Part shown: in pieces, positions 12,013-21,826 of the stretch
How positions within the stretch are numbered: position 1 is the stretch's first letter
Layout of the letters: every line of letters starts with the position of its first letter
Assembly (NCBI RefSeq): GCF_963966145.1
Contig: NC_091046.1
Coordinates: 28,830,001-28,894,000 of the forward strand
Length of the DNA: 64,000 nucleotides
Source of the DNA: Tenebrio molitor
Taxonomy: Eukaryota; Arthropoda; Insecta; Coleoptera; Tenebrionidae
Reading direction: 5' to 3'
Notes under the pieces: model-generated
What the model was told of the DNA's origin: nothing
Database searches by the model: none
What the model saw: the letters and a program-made list of their open reading frames with translations, nothing else
Translations under genes and position numbers: made by a program

Positions 12013-15000
12013 TCATTTGTCTAACGGAAGAACGCACAGTTTTTTGACACTACGCGACACAACCGCACCTTTTGCTGTTTTAACTGACACCACTCTAACA
12101 ACACCGTCGTGTCCTGGATGGACCTGGACGACCCTACCAAGAGGCCAATGTAGTGGTACGACGTTGTCTTCTTTGATCAACACCATATCTCCTGGTTGAA
12201 CGTTGTCGTTGGTGATGCGTTGACCCTTTGGACGTAATTGTAGTTGCGGGATGTATTCTCGAATCCATCTGCGCCAGAATTGTTGCCCCAATTGTTCGAT
12301 GCGTTGCCAACGTGATAATCTGTTTATCTTCAATTCTTCGAGATTGGGCTCCAATGGCGCCGTCATGGGTTCGCCGATGAGAAAATGAGCAGGTGTCAGG
12401 ACGGAAAAATCTGTAGGATCTGGACTCATAGGAGTAAGAGGACGTGAGTTTAGACAAGCTTCCACGCGAGTTAAAAGCGTATACATCTCTTCATACGTGA
12501 CTGATGTGTCACCAATTACTCTTTTGAGGTGATATTTAATAGATTTTATACCTGACTCCCATAAACCTCCGAAGTGAGGTGATCGCGGTGGGATGAAGTG
12601 CCAACGGATATTTACATTATTCATTTCCTGACTAATTAAATTTTGACATTTTGATGAATTTAATAAAAGTTTTAGTTCTCGACTGGCAGCTGTAAAATTT
12701 GTTGCATTATCCGAATAAATTTCTGCGACATGTCCGCGTCGCGAGATGAATCTCTTCAATGCGTTCAGGAAGGATTCTGTAGTCAAATCGCCCACTAATT
12801 CAATATGTATGGCCTTAGTGGTGAAACAAATGAACAAAGCTATGTAGGCCTTAACTCTTTGTTTACTGCGTGAGTTTCCAGTTTTTAAATATATTGGTCC
12901 TGCATAATCTATACCGGTTTTGATAAAGGGACGAGCAGGTTGCAATCTGTCAACAGGTAAGTCGCCCATTTTTTGCGTTAATCCTTTGGGATTCGCCTTA
13001 AAACACTTTACACATCTGTGAATTATTTTTCTGACTGTGTTGCGACCTGAGATGGGCCAGTAGACTTGTCTGATTGAACACAATGTCGCCTGTGGCCCAG
13101 CATGCAATTGCCGCTCGTGCTCCTGTCTTACAATAAGCTCCGTTATGTAGTGATTTGCAGGTAAAACTATCGGGAATTTTTGGTTGAAGTTAATCGGTGC
13201 ATGTGTTAATCTACCACCCACTCTGATTAAGCCTTCCTTTGATAGAAATGGACTTAATGCTATTAATTTACTGTCCTCTCTGATGGTTTTGTTATTCTTT
13301 AAATCAGTTAATTCGGTATTAAAATGTTGGCGTTGAATTATTTTCAGAATTGCAACTCTGGCCTTGTTTAATTCGTCGCAAGTTAAAAAACCTGAAACCT
13401 TGTTTGTTTTGTGGTGACAATTGTGTATGAACCTTAAACATAAGGCTATGACGCGCTGCAATTTGGAGAATGATGAAAATTTTGTTAACGTCTCAAATTC
13501 TGGTGTGGCCGTTGTAGCAACAAGCGTTATTTTGCGTTTTTCTGGGACCGATTGAGTCTGATCGGGATAAGACTTGGGCCAGTTCTCAGAAGGAGTTCGT
13601 AGCCATGCGGGTCCGTGCCACCATAAATCTGAATTCATTAACTCTTTTGGGGACATACCTCTTGAAACAATATCGGCCGGGTTATCCTTTGATCTAACGT
13701 GATTCCAATCAGCTCTTGTTGTTGTGTCTTGAATCTCCGAGATTCTATTAGCGACAAATGTTTGCCAGCTATTTGCGTTCGCCGATATCCAAGCCAATAC
13801 AATGCTCGAGTCTGTCCAATAATACTGTTTTTGAAGATTTAAATTTAATGTTTTTGATATTCTCGCAACTAACCGGGTTAATAATAAAGCGCCACATAAC
13901 TCCAATCTTGGCAGAGATATGGGCTTTAGTGGTGCGACACGCGATTTCGCACACAACAAATGTACATTTATGTTGTTATGCTGATCAATTGATCTAATAT
14001 ATACACATGCTCCATATGCTTGAATGGAAGCATCGCAGAAGCCATGTAATTCTATTACGACCGCGGGTGAAGAAATTATAACCTTTCGAGGAATTTGCAA
14101 ATTGGGTAAGTGCCTTAAATCTGTTAGAAACTGTGACCACAGATTCTCGATCGAAGGTGGAACTTGATCGTCCCAATCTAAGTTTAAACTCCAAAGATTT
14201 TGTAAAATGATTTTTGCCCGCACGACAATAGGACTAATAAGGCCAATTAAATCATAAATCTGAGCAATTATGGATAGAATTCCGCGTTTTGTAACTGGAT
14301 TTGTAGAAAAATCGGAAATGTTGTATTTGAGTTTGTCAGTCGCGCAATTCCACAACAACCCTAACGTTTTTGTGTCTGCTTGCAAATCTAGTGTTATAAA
14401 TTTTGAAATTTCGGATGAATCGGTTGATTTTGGCAAAAGTTCGGCACAGTTCGACGCCCACTTGCACAACTGAAAGCCGCCGCCTTTTAAGATTGATGTA
14501 ATTTCATCGCGTATTTGAATCGCTTCGTTTAATGAATTTGTACCTGTCAATAAATCATCCATGTAGAAGTCTCTTAGGATTATTTTACTGGCTAATGGAT
14601 ATTTTTGAATATTTTCATGCGCTAGTTGTTGCAATGATCTCACGGCCAAAAATGGAGCGCATGCTGTACCGTATGTGACGGTTTTGAGTCTATACATTTC
14701 TAGAGGTTTTGACTGATCATCACGCCATAATATTCTTTGATAATCTCGATGTGACTCTTGCATTAAAATTTGTCTGAACATTTTAGCTATATCGCTACTG
14801 AGTACATATTGATATGTTCTGAATCTAGTCAAAATGCTAAACAAATCCTCTTGCAACGTAGGACCTATCATTAATTGATCATTCAGACTAATACCATTTG
14901 TTGTTTTGGCGGATGCGTCGAAAACTACGCGTGTTTTTGTACTGATTGAGTGTTCCTTGATTACTGCATGATGAGGCATATAGTAACACTTGTAGGTTTC

Positions 15001-15863
15001 TATTTGACTACCTGGTACCCTTTCCATGTGGTCAAGTGCCAGGTATTCATGAATGAAATCTGAATAACTGTTTCTCAGCGCGGGGTCTCTTTGAAGTTTG
15101 GTCTCCAAAGCAATAAACCGTTTCGTCGCCGTCTGCAAGGAATTTCCTAACGGGGTTGTATCGTTTTTGAAAGGCAATTGTACCATAAACCGCCCGTCTA
15201 GGTCCCGTCTGTAATTTTGCCGAAAGTGCTCTTCACAAAGGATTTCTTCCGACGAAAGATTTCGTTTATTGCCGAAATCCTCAATTTGGAAAAACCGTTC
15301 GACTTGTTTATGGAGGATGTCTGCACCAATGTGACAATTGGTCACCAGATGATTTAAGCTGTTTTGTTCCGGGCTAATGTTCAAGGCGCCGCCAATTATC
15401 CAGCCCAAATGTGTTTGTTGTAAAACAGGCTTGTTGTGCCCTAATGAGATTTGACCTTTGTTTAAAATTTGCCAGAATAATTGGGCTCCCATTAACATGT
15501 CGATGGGTCCCGAGACATTAAAGTGAGGATCTGCTAATTGGAGTGATTGTGGTAAATTTAACGTCTTTGAAGAAAACGTTTGTGCCGGCAAGTTTTCCGT
15601 CACCTTGTCAACTACGAAGAATTGCTGTTTTTTGGAAAATTTACTGAATCGTGATTTGAATTTAATATCTGCAGAATGTGAAATGGTGTTGCCTGTATTG
15701 TTAATTCCCGAAACTGCTAGTTTGGTATGCCTTAACGGGACGTTTAAAAGTTTGCACAAAGTACTAGAAATAAAGTTTAACTGCGAACCTACATCTAACA
15801 GTACTCGGCACGTATGATATTTGCCATGAATGTCTTCGACGTGAATTTGTGCAGTCGATAGTA
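12013..15863 (-). CDS. BEL/Pao Pol polyprotein
   Basis: The open frame runs unbroken from the MITE boundary to the stop. Domains in order: an aspartic protease, with the Asp-x-Gly-Ser of DVGSQ just upstream of 15759, where the usual Ser is Val; reverse transcriptase with the catalytic motif in FYMDDLLTGT; RNase H beginning FCDASIQAYGACVYIRS; an integrase zinc-binding region with HERQLHAGP and CVKCF; and an integrase core with GIDYAGPIY, YSDNATNF and GGLWESGIKS giving the D, D and E residues. A C-terminal domain ending VKKLCVLPL is typical of BEL (DUF5641-like). There is no ATG of its own at the protease. In this clade it is made as a Gag-Pol fusion, and the MITE separates the two frames. Confidence 0.92.
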
Positions 15864-16305
15864 AAGTAACGCTTAAGGTATAAGATTATATGGCCCTTTA
15901 AAAGTATTTGGCCGGAGATAAACGTTCCTTTTGTCGCAATTGCAGTAGGCGGTCAGCCCAACCATAAATCATGCTTCAAGCAATTCTGTGTTGTGAATTC
16001 CAGAGCCGGTCTCAAAACAAATGCGTACCCACGAAATTATATTTATTTATTAAATATACAATACTATTACAAATCATCTTTACTGTTTTTAAGACACAAA
16101 GTGCTAAAGGGAATTTCGTTTCAATAACAAAATTTACAATAAACATCAAAATCATGTTCTTTCACAAATTTTTAATCCCTGCCCTGAACGAAGGAAAAGG
16201 GATGCAGCTGCACGACCCCAGACAACCATCTTAACGCCAATATTGGTTTCCATTATTGGGATAATTTTAGTGCTGCCATATAATCTTATACCTTAAGTGT
16301 TACTT
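15864..16305. mobile_element. MITE W inside the BEL/Pao element, 442 bp
   Basis: Inverted ends of about 31 bp begin AAGTAACRCTTAAGGTATAA. The TA at 15862-15863 is duplicated at 16306-16307. The joint without the insert, keeping one TA, leaves gag and pol in one frame, which supports both the boundaries and TA target choice. The insert introduces stops on the coding strand, ending Gag and blocking the fusion. No frame inside it has a known domain. Confidence 0.88.
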
Positions 16306-17538
16306 TAATACATATGGCTTATCAAATTGACAATGGTTTGTAACAACTAAAGGTTCCGTTGACGATGGTTGTTGTATTGTTTCGATTGACTGAGGTGTTT
16401 CGATTATTGTTTGATTGGGTTTGTTAAAATGCAGAAGTGTGTTATGTTTTTTGTTACATTCTTTGCAGGAACCTGACTTGCAATTTAGGGCTGAATGATT
16501 GTGTTTTAAGCAATTCACACACAAGTTTAAACGTTTAACTTGGTTAAATCGTTCAGTTACTGCTAACTTTAAAAAATCAGCACACTGGAAACTGAAATGA
16601 CCCTTTTTGCAAAACGAACAAGTGAGTTTATCATTCGCAGAAGCGTGATTGGCAATTGCATGCGTTTTGTGCTGCGACGATTGTGATTTCTGATTACCTG
16701 AATTTAGCGACTCTAAAAGATTGCATTTATTATTTAAAAAGTCTTGAAGGTCTGCCAATTTCGGAATTTCTGAATTCAATTTTGCTTCCCATTCCCTTTT
16801 TGTTGGAAAATCCAGTTTTTGTGTAATTATTGGGACAATTAATGGATCCCATGAATTTGTGTTTATGTTTAGAACCTTAAGCGCCTCTAAATTGGAAATG
16901 ACGGTGTCTAATAATTGTCTTAGACCTGAATATATGGTTTTGTTGAGAGGAGGTGCATTAAGTATGGCTTGAACATGTTCTTGCACAATGAGTCTTGTAT
17001 TTTTGTATCGTTTTTTGAGTGTGTCCCAAGCGATTGCATAATTGGCCCCTGATATTTTTAAAGATTCAATGCATTTTAAAGCTTCACCCTTAAGAACTCC
17101 CTTTAAGTAATGAAAGCGTCTAATATCGTTTAAACCTTTGTTTTCATGAATTAAACTGTTGAATGTGTCATGAAACGAGGTCCATTCTGAATAAGACCCA
17201 CTAAACTGTGGTAAATTCAACTGTGGTAAATTTACATTGACTTCCTGTGAAGTATCTTGGACATGACTATCTATGACAGATTGCATCATGCTCTTTGTAT
17301 CGAAATATGAATCTTCAAACGTTTCGCGATCGTTTGTCTCTGATGCGGTATTGTCAATTAATTCAATTTGGTATTGAACCTCCCTGAACTCCTTGTAGAG
17401 ATCATCTAGGGCTGACATGCGTGATTTAATTTTGTTTACATTATCACCTGGTGGGAATGATGCAACAAATTTTGATATTCTGTTAAGCTGAGCTATTGTT
17501 TGATTTTTCTTGAGTATTAATTCTGCTAACTCAGGCAT
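16306..17538 (-). CDS. BEL/Pao Gag
   Basis: About 410 codons from the ATG at 17538 (MPELAELILKKNQTIAQLNR). An in-frame ATG at 17721 lies only about 60 bp from the LTR and is less likely. The N-terminal part is coiled-coil-like. The central part (QLNLPQFSGSYSEWTSFHDT) is the DUF1759-type capsid region. Cysteine-rich knuckles follow: CSFCKKGHFSFQC, CVNCLKHNHSALNC and CKECNKKHNTLLH, the usual BEL pattern. Translation now stops inside the MITE, so Gag is made but the Pol fusion is not. It would package RNA in the cytoplasm. Confidence 0.88.
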
Positions 17539-17760
17539 TTTGAAATGAAATATGTGATTGAAATGAATTAAAGCTGAATTAAATGTGTCGCTCACGGAAT
17601 GGATCTGAACGGGAATGATATAGGAATATAGGATGCTCACTGACCTGACTGGTATGTCTTGGACCAACTTGGTGGACTTCTGTTGTTGTCGGATGCTGCT
17701 ATGGTGATTTCGCTGATGCACGAATTAAATCACTTATCACTAATCACTAACTCGAGGATA

Positions 17761-17778
17761 ATCCGGCTCTATGGACCA
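17761..17778 (-). promoter_or_regulatory. Probable tRNA primer-binding site
   Basis: Six bases inside the 5' LTR, the plus strand reads ATCCGGCTCTATGGACCA, which ends in CCA like a tRNA 3' end. It resembles the 3' end of insect tRNA-Tyr as I recall it, with two or so differences. The site is well placed; the tRNA identity is tentative. Confidence 0.55.
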
Positions 17779-17784
17779 ACAATA

Positions 17785-18030
17785 TGTTCGTGACTAGGAC
17801 TGTAATGAGGTGCTGGTATTTGTTTAATTCTGTGTAATTGTTCGAAGGACCTGATGATTAAAACTCAATGTTTTAATTTTAACAATATATTCAACAACAA
17901 TGAAAGTGGACCGAACTGTCCGGTGGTTAATACAGAAGTCCTCTCTGTTTGAGAGTTATCTTGCCAGGTAAGCTACCTGCAGGGTAGTGCCCACCCTTGA
18001 CGGACCAAACTACCTGCAGATGCGCCAACA
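17785..18030 (-). repeat. 5' LTR of the BEL/Pao element
   Basis: 246 bp, TG...CA, matching the other LTR base for base by eye. As the 5' LTR it should carry the promoter and the RNA start. Confidence 0.93.
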
Positions 18031-19749
18031 AATGCTAAACTAAAAAATCAGTATAATTTCAAGTTGCCTAAAGTATGTTTTTTGGGATAAAATTTTTGCA
18101 AGTTTCATATGCTGCGCAGTAGTAAAATAACCGCAAACGCCCTTAGCGACTCTCGAATCCAGATTCACTAACATTCAAATAGTATAATTTTTTTAATTTC
18201 TGATTGCCTAAAATACCTTCTCCAAATTCGTCATCAGCTCTCCGACTATATGTTGTAGATTTCATTTTGTTGCATGCTGTTTCTCTAAGAAGCGCCCATT
18301 CGTTAATTTTAAGCGTTATCCCTAAGTTTCTCCCGGGAGGTTCATTTTTGGCAATCTGTTAATTTCGAAAATTAGTAGCCGTCGTCCGGACCGCGTGCGT
18401 CCATTTTGTTTTTCTTTCACTAACATTTTCTAACGGCACTCGACCCCCCATATTTTTGTTTAGTATTGCCAGCGAGTATGGTATTCCTTTTTAAAGCGCT
18501 CTTATTTTATCGTTATTTAACTTCGCATTTTGTTCTCTTTTATTTCCTCATTGTTTAATGCTGCGTTTTGTTTTGCTTAAGTTATCCTTGTTTAATGTTG
18601 CGTTTTGTTTGCTTATTTTATCATTGTTTAATGTTGCGCTTTGTTTTGCTGGATTTTCTCATCGTTTAATGTTACGCTTTGTTGGATAGAATTAAACTCG
18701 TTTTTTTTTCCTTCGTGTTGTTGCTAGGTTTCGGAAAAGTTAAAGTAAAATGTTGTAAGTGCGCCCCTGTGGGAGCTAGGTGACAATCAGGAAGTCGTGG
18801 GGTTGTTTAGTAAATTTCTGTGGAAGCTACGGTTATTTAGAGCCGTTTGCGGGAGCGGCGTCGGTATTTTTTTGGTGAAGCTTCCGTCGACGGTTATAGA
18901 GACTTCGGGGTTTTGTCCGGAAACGGTTGGTTGGGGACGGCGGACCTAGGTCTTTGCGGATGCGGTCTAGGAATGCTAATCGTACGACCCCGAAACGCTC
19001 TGTGACTCTTGCTTGGTCGGTGAAATAGTCTGACGTTCATTAATACCCCGAATATCTATAAACGTCGCTTGCTCTCAAGATGATTCAGATTATTCTTCTG
19101 AGTCCCCTCGCGGCCGAAAGTTTGTTACCTCCAGCTCTAAGCTCCCGTTGGCGTACCTTGACCGCGTAGTTCCAAATTAAACATTGTTTGTCATTAATCG
19201 AATTGTAAAATATGAGTAATACCTGGGATACGGTTTTTGAAGAGGGTTTTTCATCCGTCCCTGTCTGTAATAACTGCCTTATAATTTGTTTACTTGTTTT
19301 GCAAGCTTTAAACTGTCATTTTGTCTGTCATGTGCCCGTTTTTCTGTTATTTTAAATATTGTTGCATTCATCTTGTCGTTTATCTTTGTGATGTACTCAA
19401 CTAGTTAATTTCTTGTACTTCGTTAAACTTAATTTCTGTCCTTTGTATTCGTTCCAATTTCTTTTTCATCAAAGTTATTACAGACATTTTTAATAAAAGG
19501 TATTTTGCGTCCCTCACATGTGTGTTTTATTTGCGGCACTCTTCCAACTGAAACCCTCACCGTTTGCATTCCGAACCTTTTCCGCCAAAAGAAAATCACA
19601 ACGTAGGGCTCCTCCGATTCGATGACGATCACGACCACATTTGTTACCGTTTTGCGCAGGTTCAAATATTTGGCGGAAAAAGTAATGTATTCAAATCATA
19701 ACAGTATAATATTTAAGAAACAAGTAATAATTAAATGTATACATATAAA

Positions 19750-20140
19750 TCATAAACAATGCACTTCTTCAACTGGAGTTGCAAAAGGCAGAGTGCCTAA
19801 AATACTTGCAGCATTTCCACGTTGAATTGCCAATGAGATTCTTTGGTAGAAGAAAAATTTTGCTCTAGAATCTCCGGATTCAATCATAAGTTTCGCACCA
19901 ATGAAATCGGTAACTGTTTTACATTACTCCATGGACCTAACGTTTCAAAAGCAAATGCTTTAAAAATATAATTTGCTGACTTTAAATTTTGATATTTGTC
20001 ATGTTTTCGTTTACTTGCTTCTTCGGCAGCTGATCCTGGAATTATGGAAGTTTTCTTATGTAAGAATCAGCCAAAGTGTCAACACATGTTACATCCCATA
20101 TTAGGCGTTGACCTTTACTCCATGGAATGAGTATACAAAA
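19750..20140 (-). pseudogene. Retroelement C-terminal fragment
   Basis: Minus-strand translation over two or three frames gives IPWSKGQRLIWDVTCVDTLA, then AEEASKRKHDKYQNL, FAFETLGPWSN, and finally LAIQRGNAASILGTLP before a stop. I have seen this conserved run at the end of many invertebrate retroelement reading frames, though I cannot name the clade with certainty. Frameshifts and stops make it dead. It starts right beside the edge of repeat X. Confidence 0.65.
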
Positions 20141-20868
20141 ATATAAAAAAGTTGCGGAGCTCTAGAAAGAAATAGGTAGAGTTGGAAAAACGGATGGCCG
20201 GTGCTCGGTGATGGTCGCTCAGTGTGATCCCTGCCTTATCAGACCACCGCGTCGGACGGGGCAGTGTTTTTCTGTTTTTTTTTTTGCGTTCATTCGTCCA
20301 GCTCTAACCTTCGCTCTCCTCGATTGCCCTCTTACACGTTCCCAATTACCGCAGTGTCCCCCTTCTATCTATCTTTCACACTAATCATCAACCGATCAGT
20401 GAAGCAACATTGGACGCAGTCAACATTTGGGTGGGTGCCCGCTGGGGATACCGCGTTCCGTTGCAACTTCAGTACCTACTTTATCTTAGCTCTGTAATCC
20501 GTCGCATGAACAAACTTCGATGTGGATGTCATGCAAAAAATAAGCGTGTAGCAAAAATAAATGATAATATGAAAATAGTTATTTGTGCAACTAGTTGTGA
20601 AAGTCATACTTCTTTTCACGAATTTGCAGATTGATTAACGAGAGCGTAGCCCAAGTTAATGAAGCAAATAAGTGAATGCATATCGATGTAAGTTGAAAAA
20701 TTTGGTCTAAAAGGATATATGAAAAATTACAAAAAAAATAAATAGGTAGGTATGCTTTGACAATAATCTCCAAGAAAATGGAATAAAATGATGCAAAAAA
20801 CTACTACTTTCACTACGATTTTTCGTGTAAAAAAGTGCCACTTTCATTACGATATTCAAAATAGTATA
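20141..20868. other. No gene seen
   Basis: A pyrimidine-rich stretch (about 20262-20390) is followed by a 74-codon frame (20410-20634) beginning MDAVNIWVGARWGYRVPL. I do not recognise it. It could be the untranslated tail of a retroelement, given the fragment beside it. Confidence 0.4.
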
Positions 20869-20991
20869 TTATGTTATGAGGAGCAAAAATGAAGTTTTAT
20901 GTGCTGCGGCTGGTAGATTGGCTGCCGAACGCAGTGAGGCAGACAAACCAGCCAAAGCACATAAGACCATTTTTGCTCCGAATAACATATG
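20869..20991. repeat. Hairpin with CGAACGCAGTGAG loop
   Basis: The arms are inverted: left ATGTTATGAGGAGCAAAAAT, right ATTTTTGCTCCGAATAACAT. They extend into TTTATGTGCTGCGGCTGG and CCAGCCAAAGCACATAA. The loop contains CGAACGCAGTGAG, two bases different from the loop motif at 26145-26278 and 27580-27718. Confidence 0.7.
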
Positions 20992-21251
20992 GCTCAAAAT
21001 CACTAAGGTGGCAAATTTGCTTCGCCAGCAAATAAATTACAAAAATTACCATTTTATTGCACAAGTGAACATTAGTAAATACTAAAATTCATTTGTTTTA
21101 ACTGTACATCATACAATATACTTCAAAAGTAAATAATATTTAATATTATTTCAAGATATATGTATGGAAACCTTCATAACAAATTCTTTAAGACAGGTTA
21201 AGAAACCAGGTAGGAATTTCAAATGATTTAGCTAGTTTACTTTACAGCCGC

Positions 21252-21345
21252 TCATCAGCGGAGATTATAACTTCACGGACGCCCTCAGCGGAGATAATAA
21301 CTTCACGGACGCTCCTCAGCGGAGATAATAACTTCACGGACGCTG
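21252..21345. repeat. Tandem repeat, three copies of 30-31 bp
   Basis: The unit CAGCGGAGATAATAACTTCA plus CGGACGC starts at 21256, 21286 and 21317 with one or two differences. It lies about 480 bp upstream of the ionotropic receptor start. A single degenerate TTTACGGACG piece recurs near 21408. Confidence 0.85.
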
Positions 21346-21826
21346 GGCAGCTCGTTAGATGCCATGACAGTTTAGCATTATCAATGCAGCAGTGCAATGT
21401 CATATTTTACGGACGTTTGAAGAAAAAATTGTATTTGAAAAAACTAAGAAAGCAGATGGTAAGCAACAAGGTAGAAAATGTTTGTCGGGAATATAACCTA
21501 ATAAGTTAATTTTAACCCTAAGTGTAGAAAATCATTACCATTATTGACATAATGGCAAAGGTAAAATTATTCGGTATTTTTATCTCGTTATGTTAAATTA
21601 GTTTCCATTTGTATTCAATTATATTTGTTTTTATTCTTTTATATGTTCTTTATTGACATAATTACCTAAGACATACCTAAGGAGGATTATTTGTATCGAT
21701 ATATTTTTACCTTAAAATAAAAGCCTCAAAATTATAGATTATAGAAAGTGGTATGCTTCTGTTTTCGCTTAAATGAGTGAACTTATGTCCATGTCAGTGT
21801 CTGTATGTTAAACAAATACAGCAACA

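Larger units (their letters stand above)
11434..18030 (-). mobile_element. BEL/Pao LTR retrotransposon with nearly complete coding
   Basis: Two 246-bp LTRs, TG...CA, bound the element, and the 5-bp duplication AATGC flanks it at 11429-11433 and 18031-18035. Gag and Pol lie on the minus strand, so the right LTR is the 5' one. The LTRs look identical over their whole length, so insertion was recent. The only obvious lesion is a 442-bp MITE between gag and pol. BEL/Pao is established from the gag zinc knuckles, the protease-RT-RNase H-integrase order and the C-terminal domain typical of this clade. Confidence 0.93.
10012..18247. mobile_element. Foldback element Z, about 1.6 kb before a BEL insertion
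   Basis: The outer arms, 10012-10236 and 18036-18247, are inverted and share GAGAGCTGATGACGAATTTG. The inner arms, 10237-10565 and 11195-11433, continue the same inverted repeat, with TACGAGAGAGATAGTTTATC and its complement. So each arm is about 450-550 bp and the unique centre is about 10566-11190. The right arm is cut by the BEL/Pao element. Copy 2 of X shows the empty target site. The left arm carries about 65 bp (about 10362-10430) that the right arm lacks. No transposase seen. Confidence 0.75.
8791..19703 (-). mobile_element. Repeat X, copy 1, split by nested insertions
   Basis: Its own sequence is 8791-9152, 10001-10011 and 18248-19703. Together these match, inverted, the undisturbed copy at 46990-48869. 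The ends begin TGTAGTGAC and TGTTATGA on opposite strands and lie in TATAC/GTATA flanks. That fits either TA-flanked short inverted repeats or a TG...CA unit; I cannot choose. At 19429-19665 (-) it keeps a 78-codon frame almost identical to one in copy 2, starting from TTG and containing EEPYVVIFFWRKRFGMQTV. The frame matching 48293-48571 carries a stop here. No transposase or polymerase domain is visible. Confidence 0.65.

Noticed and set aside
8791..19703. Repeat X as a definite solo LTR
   Set aside because: It has TG...CA-like ends, but the flanks are inverted rather than a direct duplication, and no paired copy flanks a coding interior.
21252..21345. CRISPR-like array
   Set aside because: Units are adjacent with no unique spacers, only three copies, and the setting is eukaryotic.
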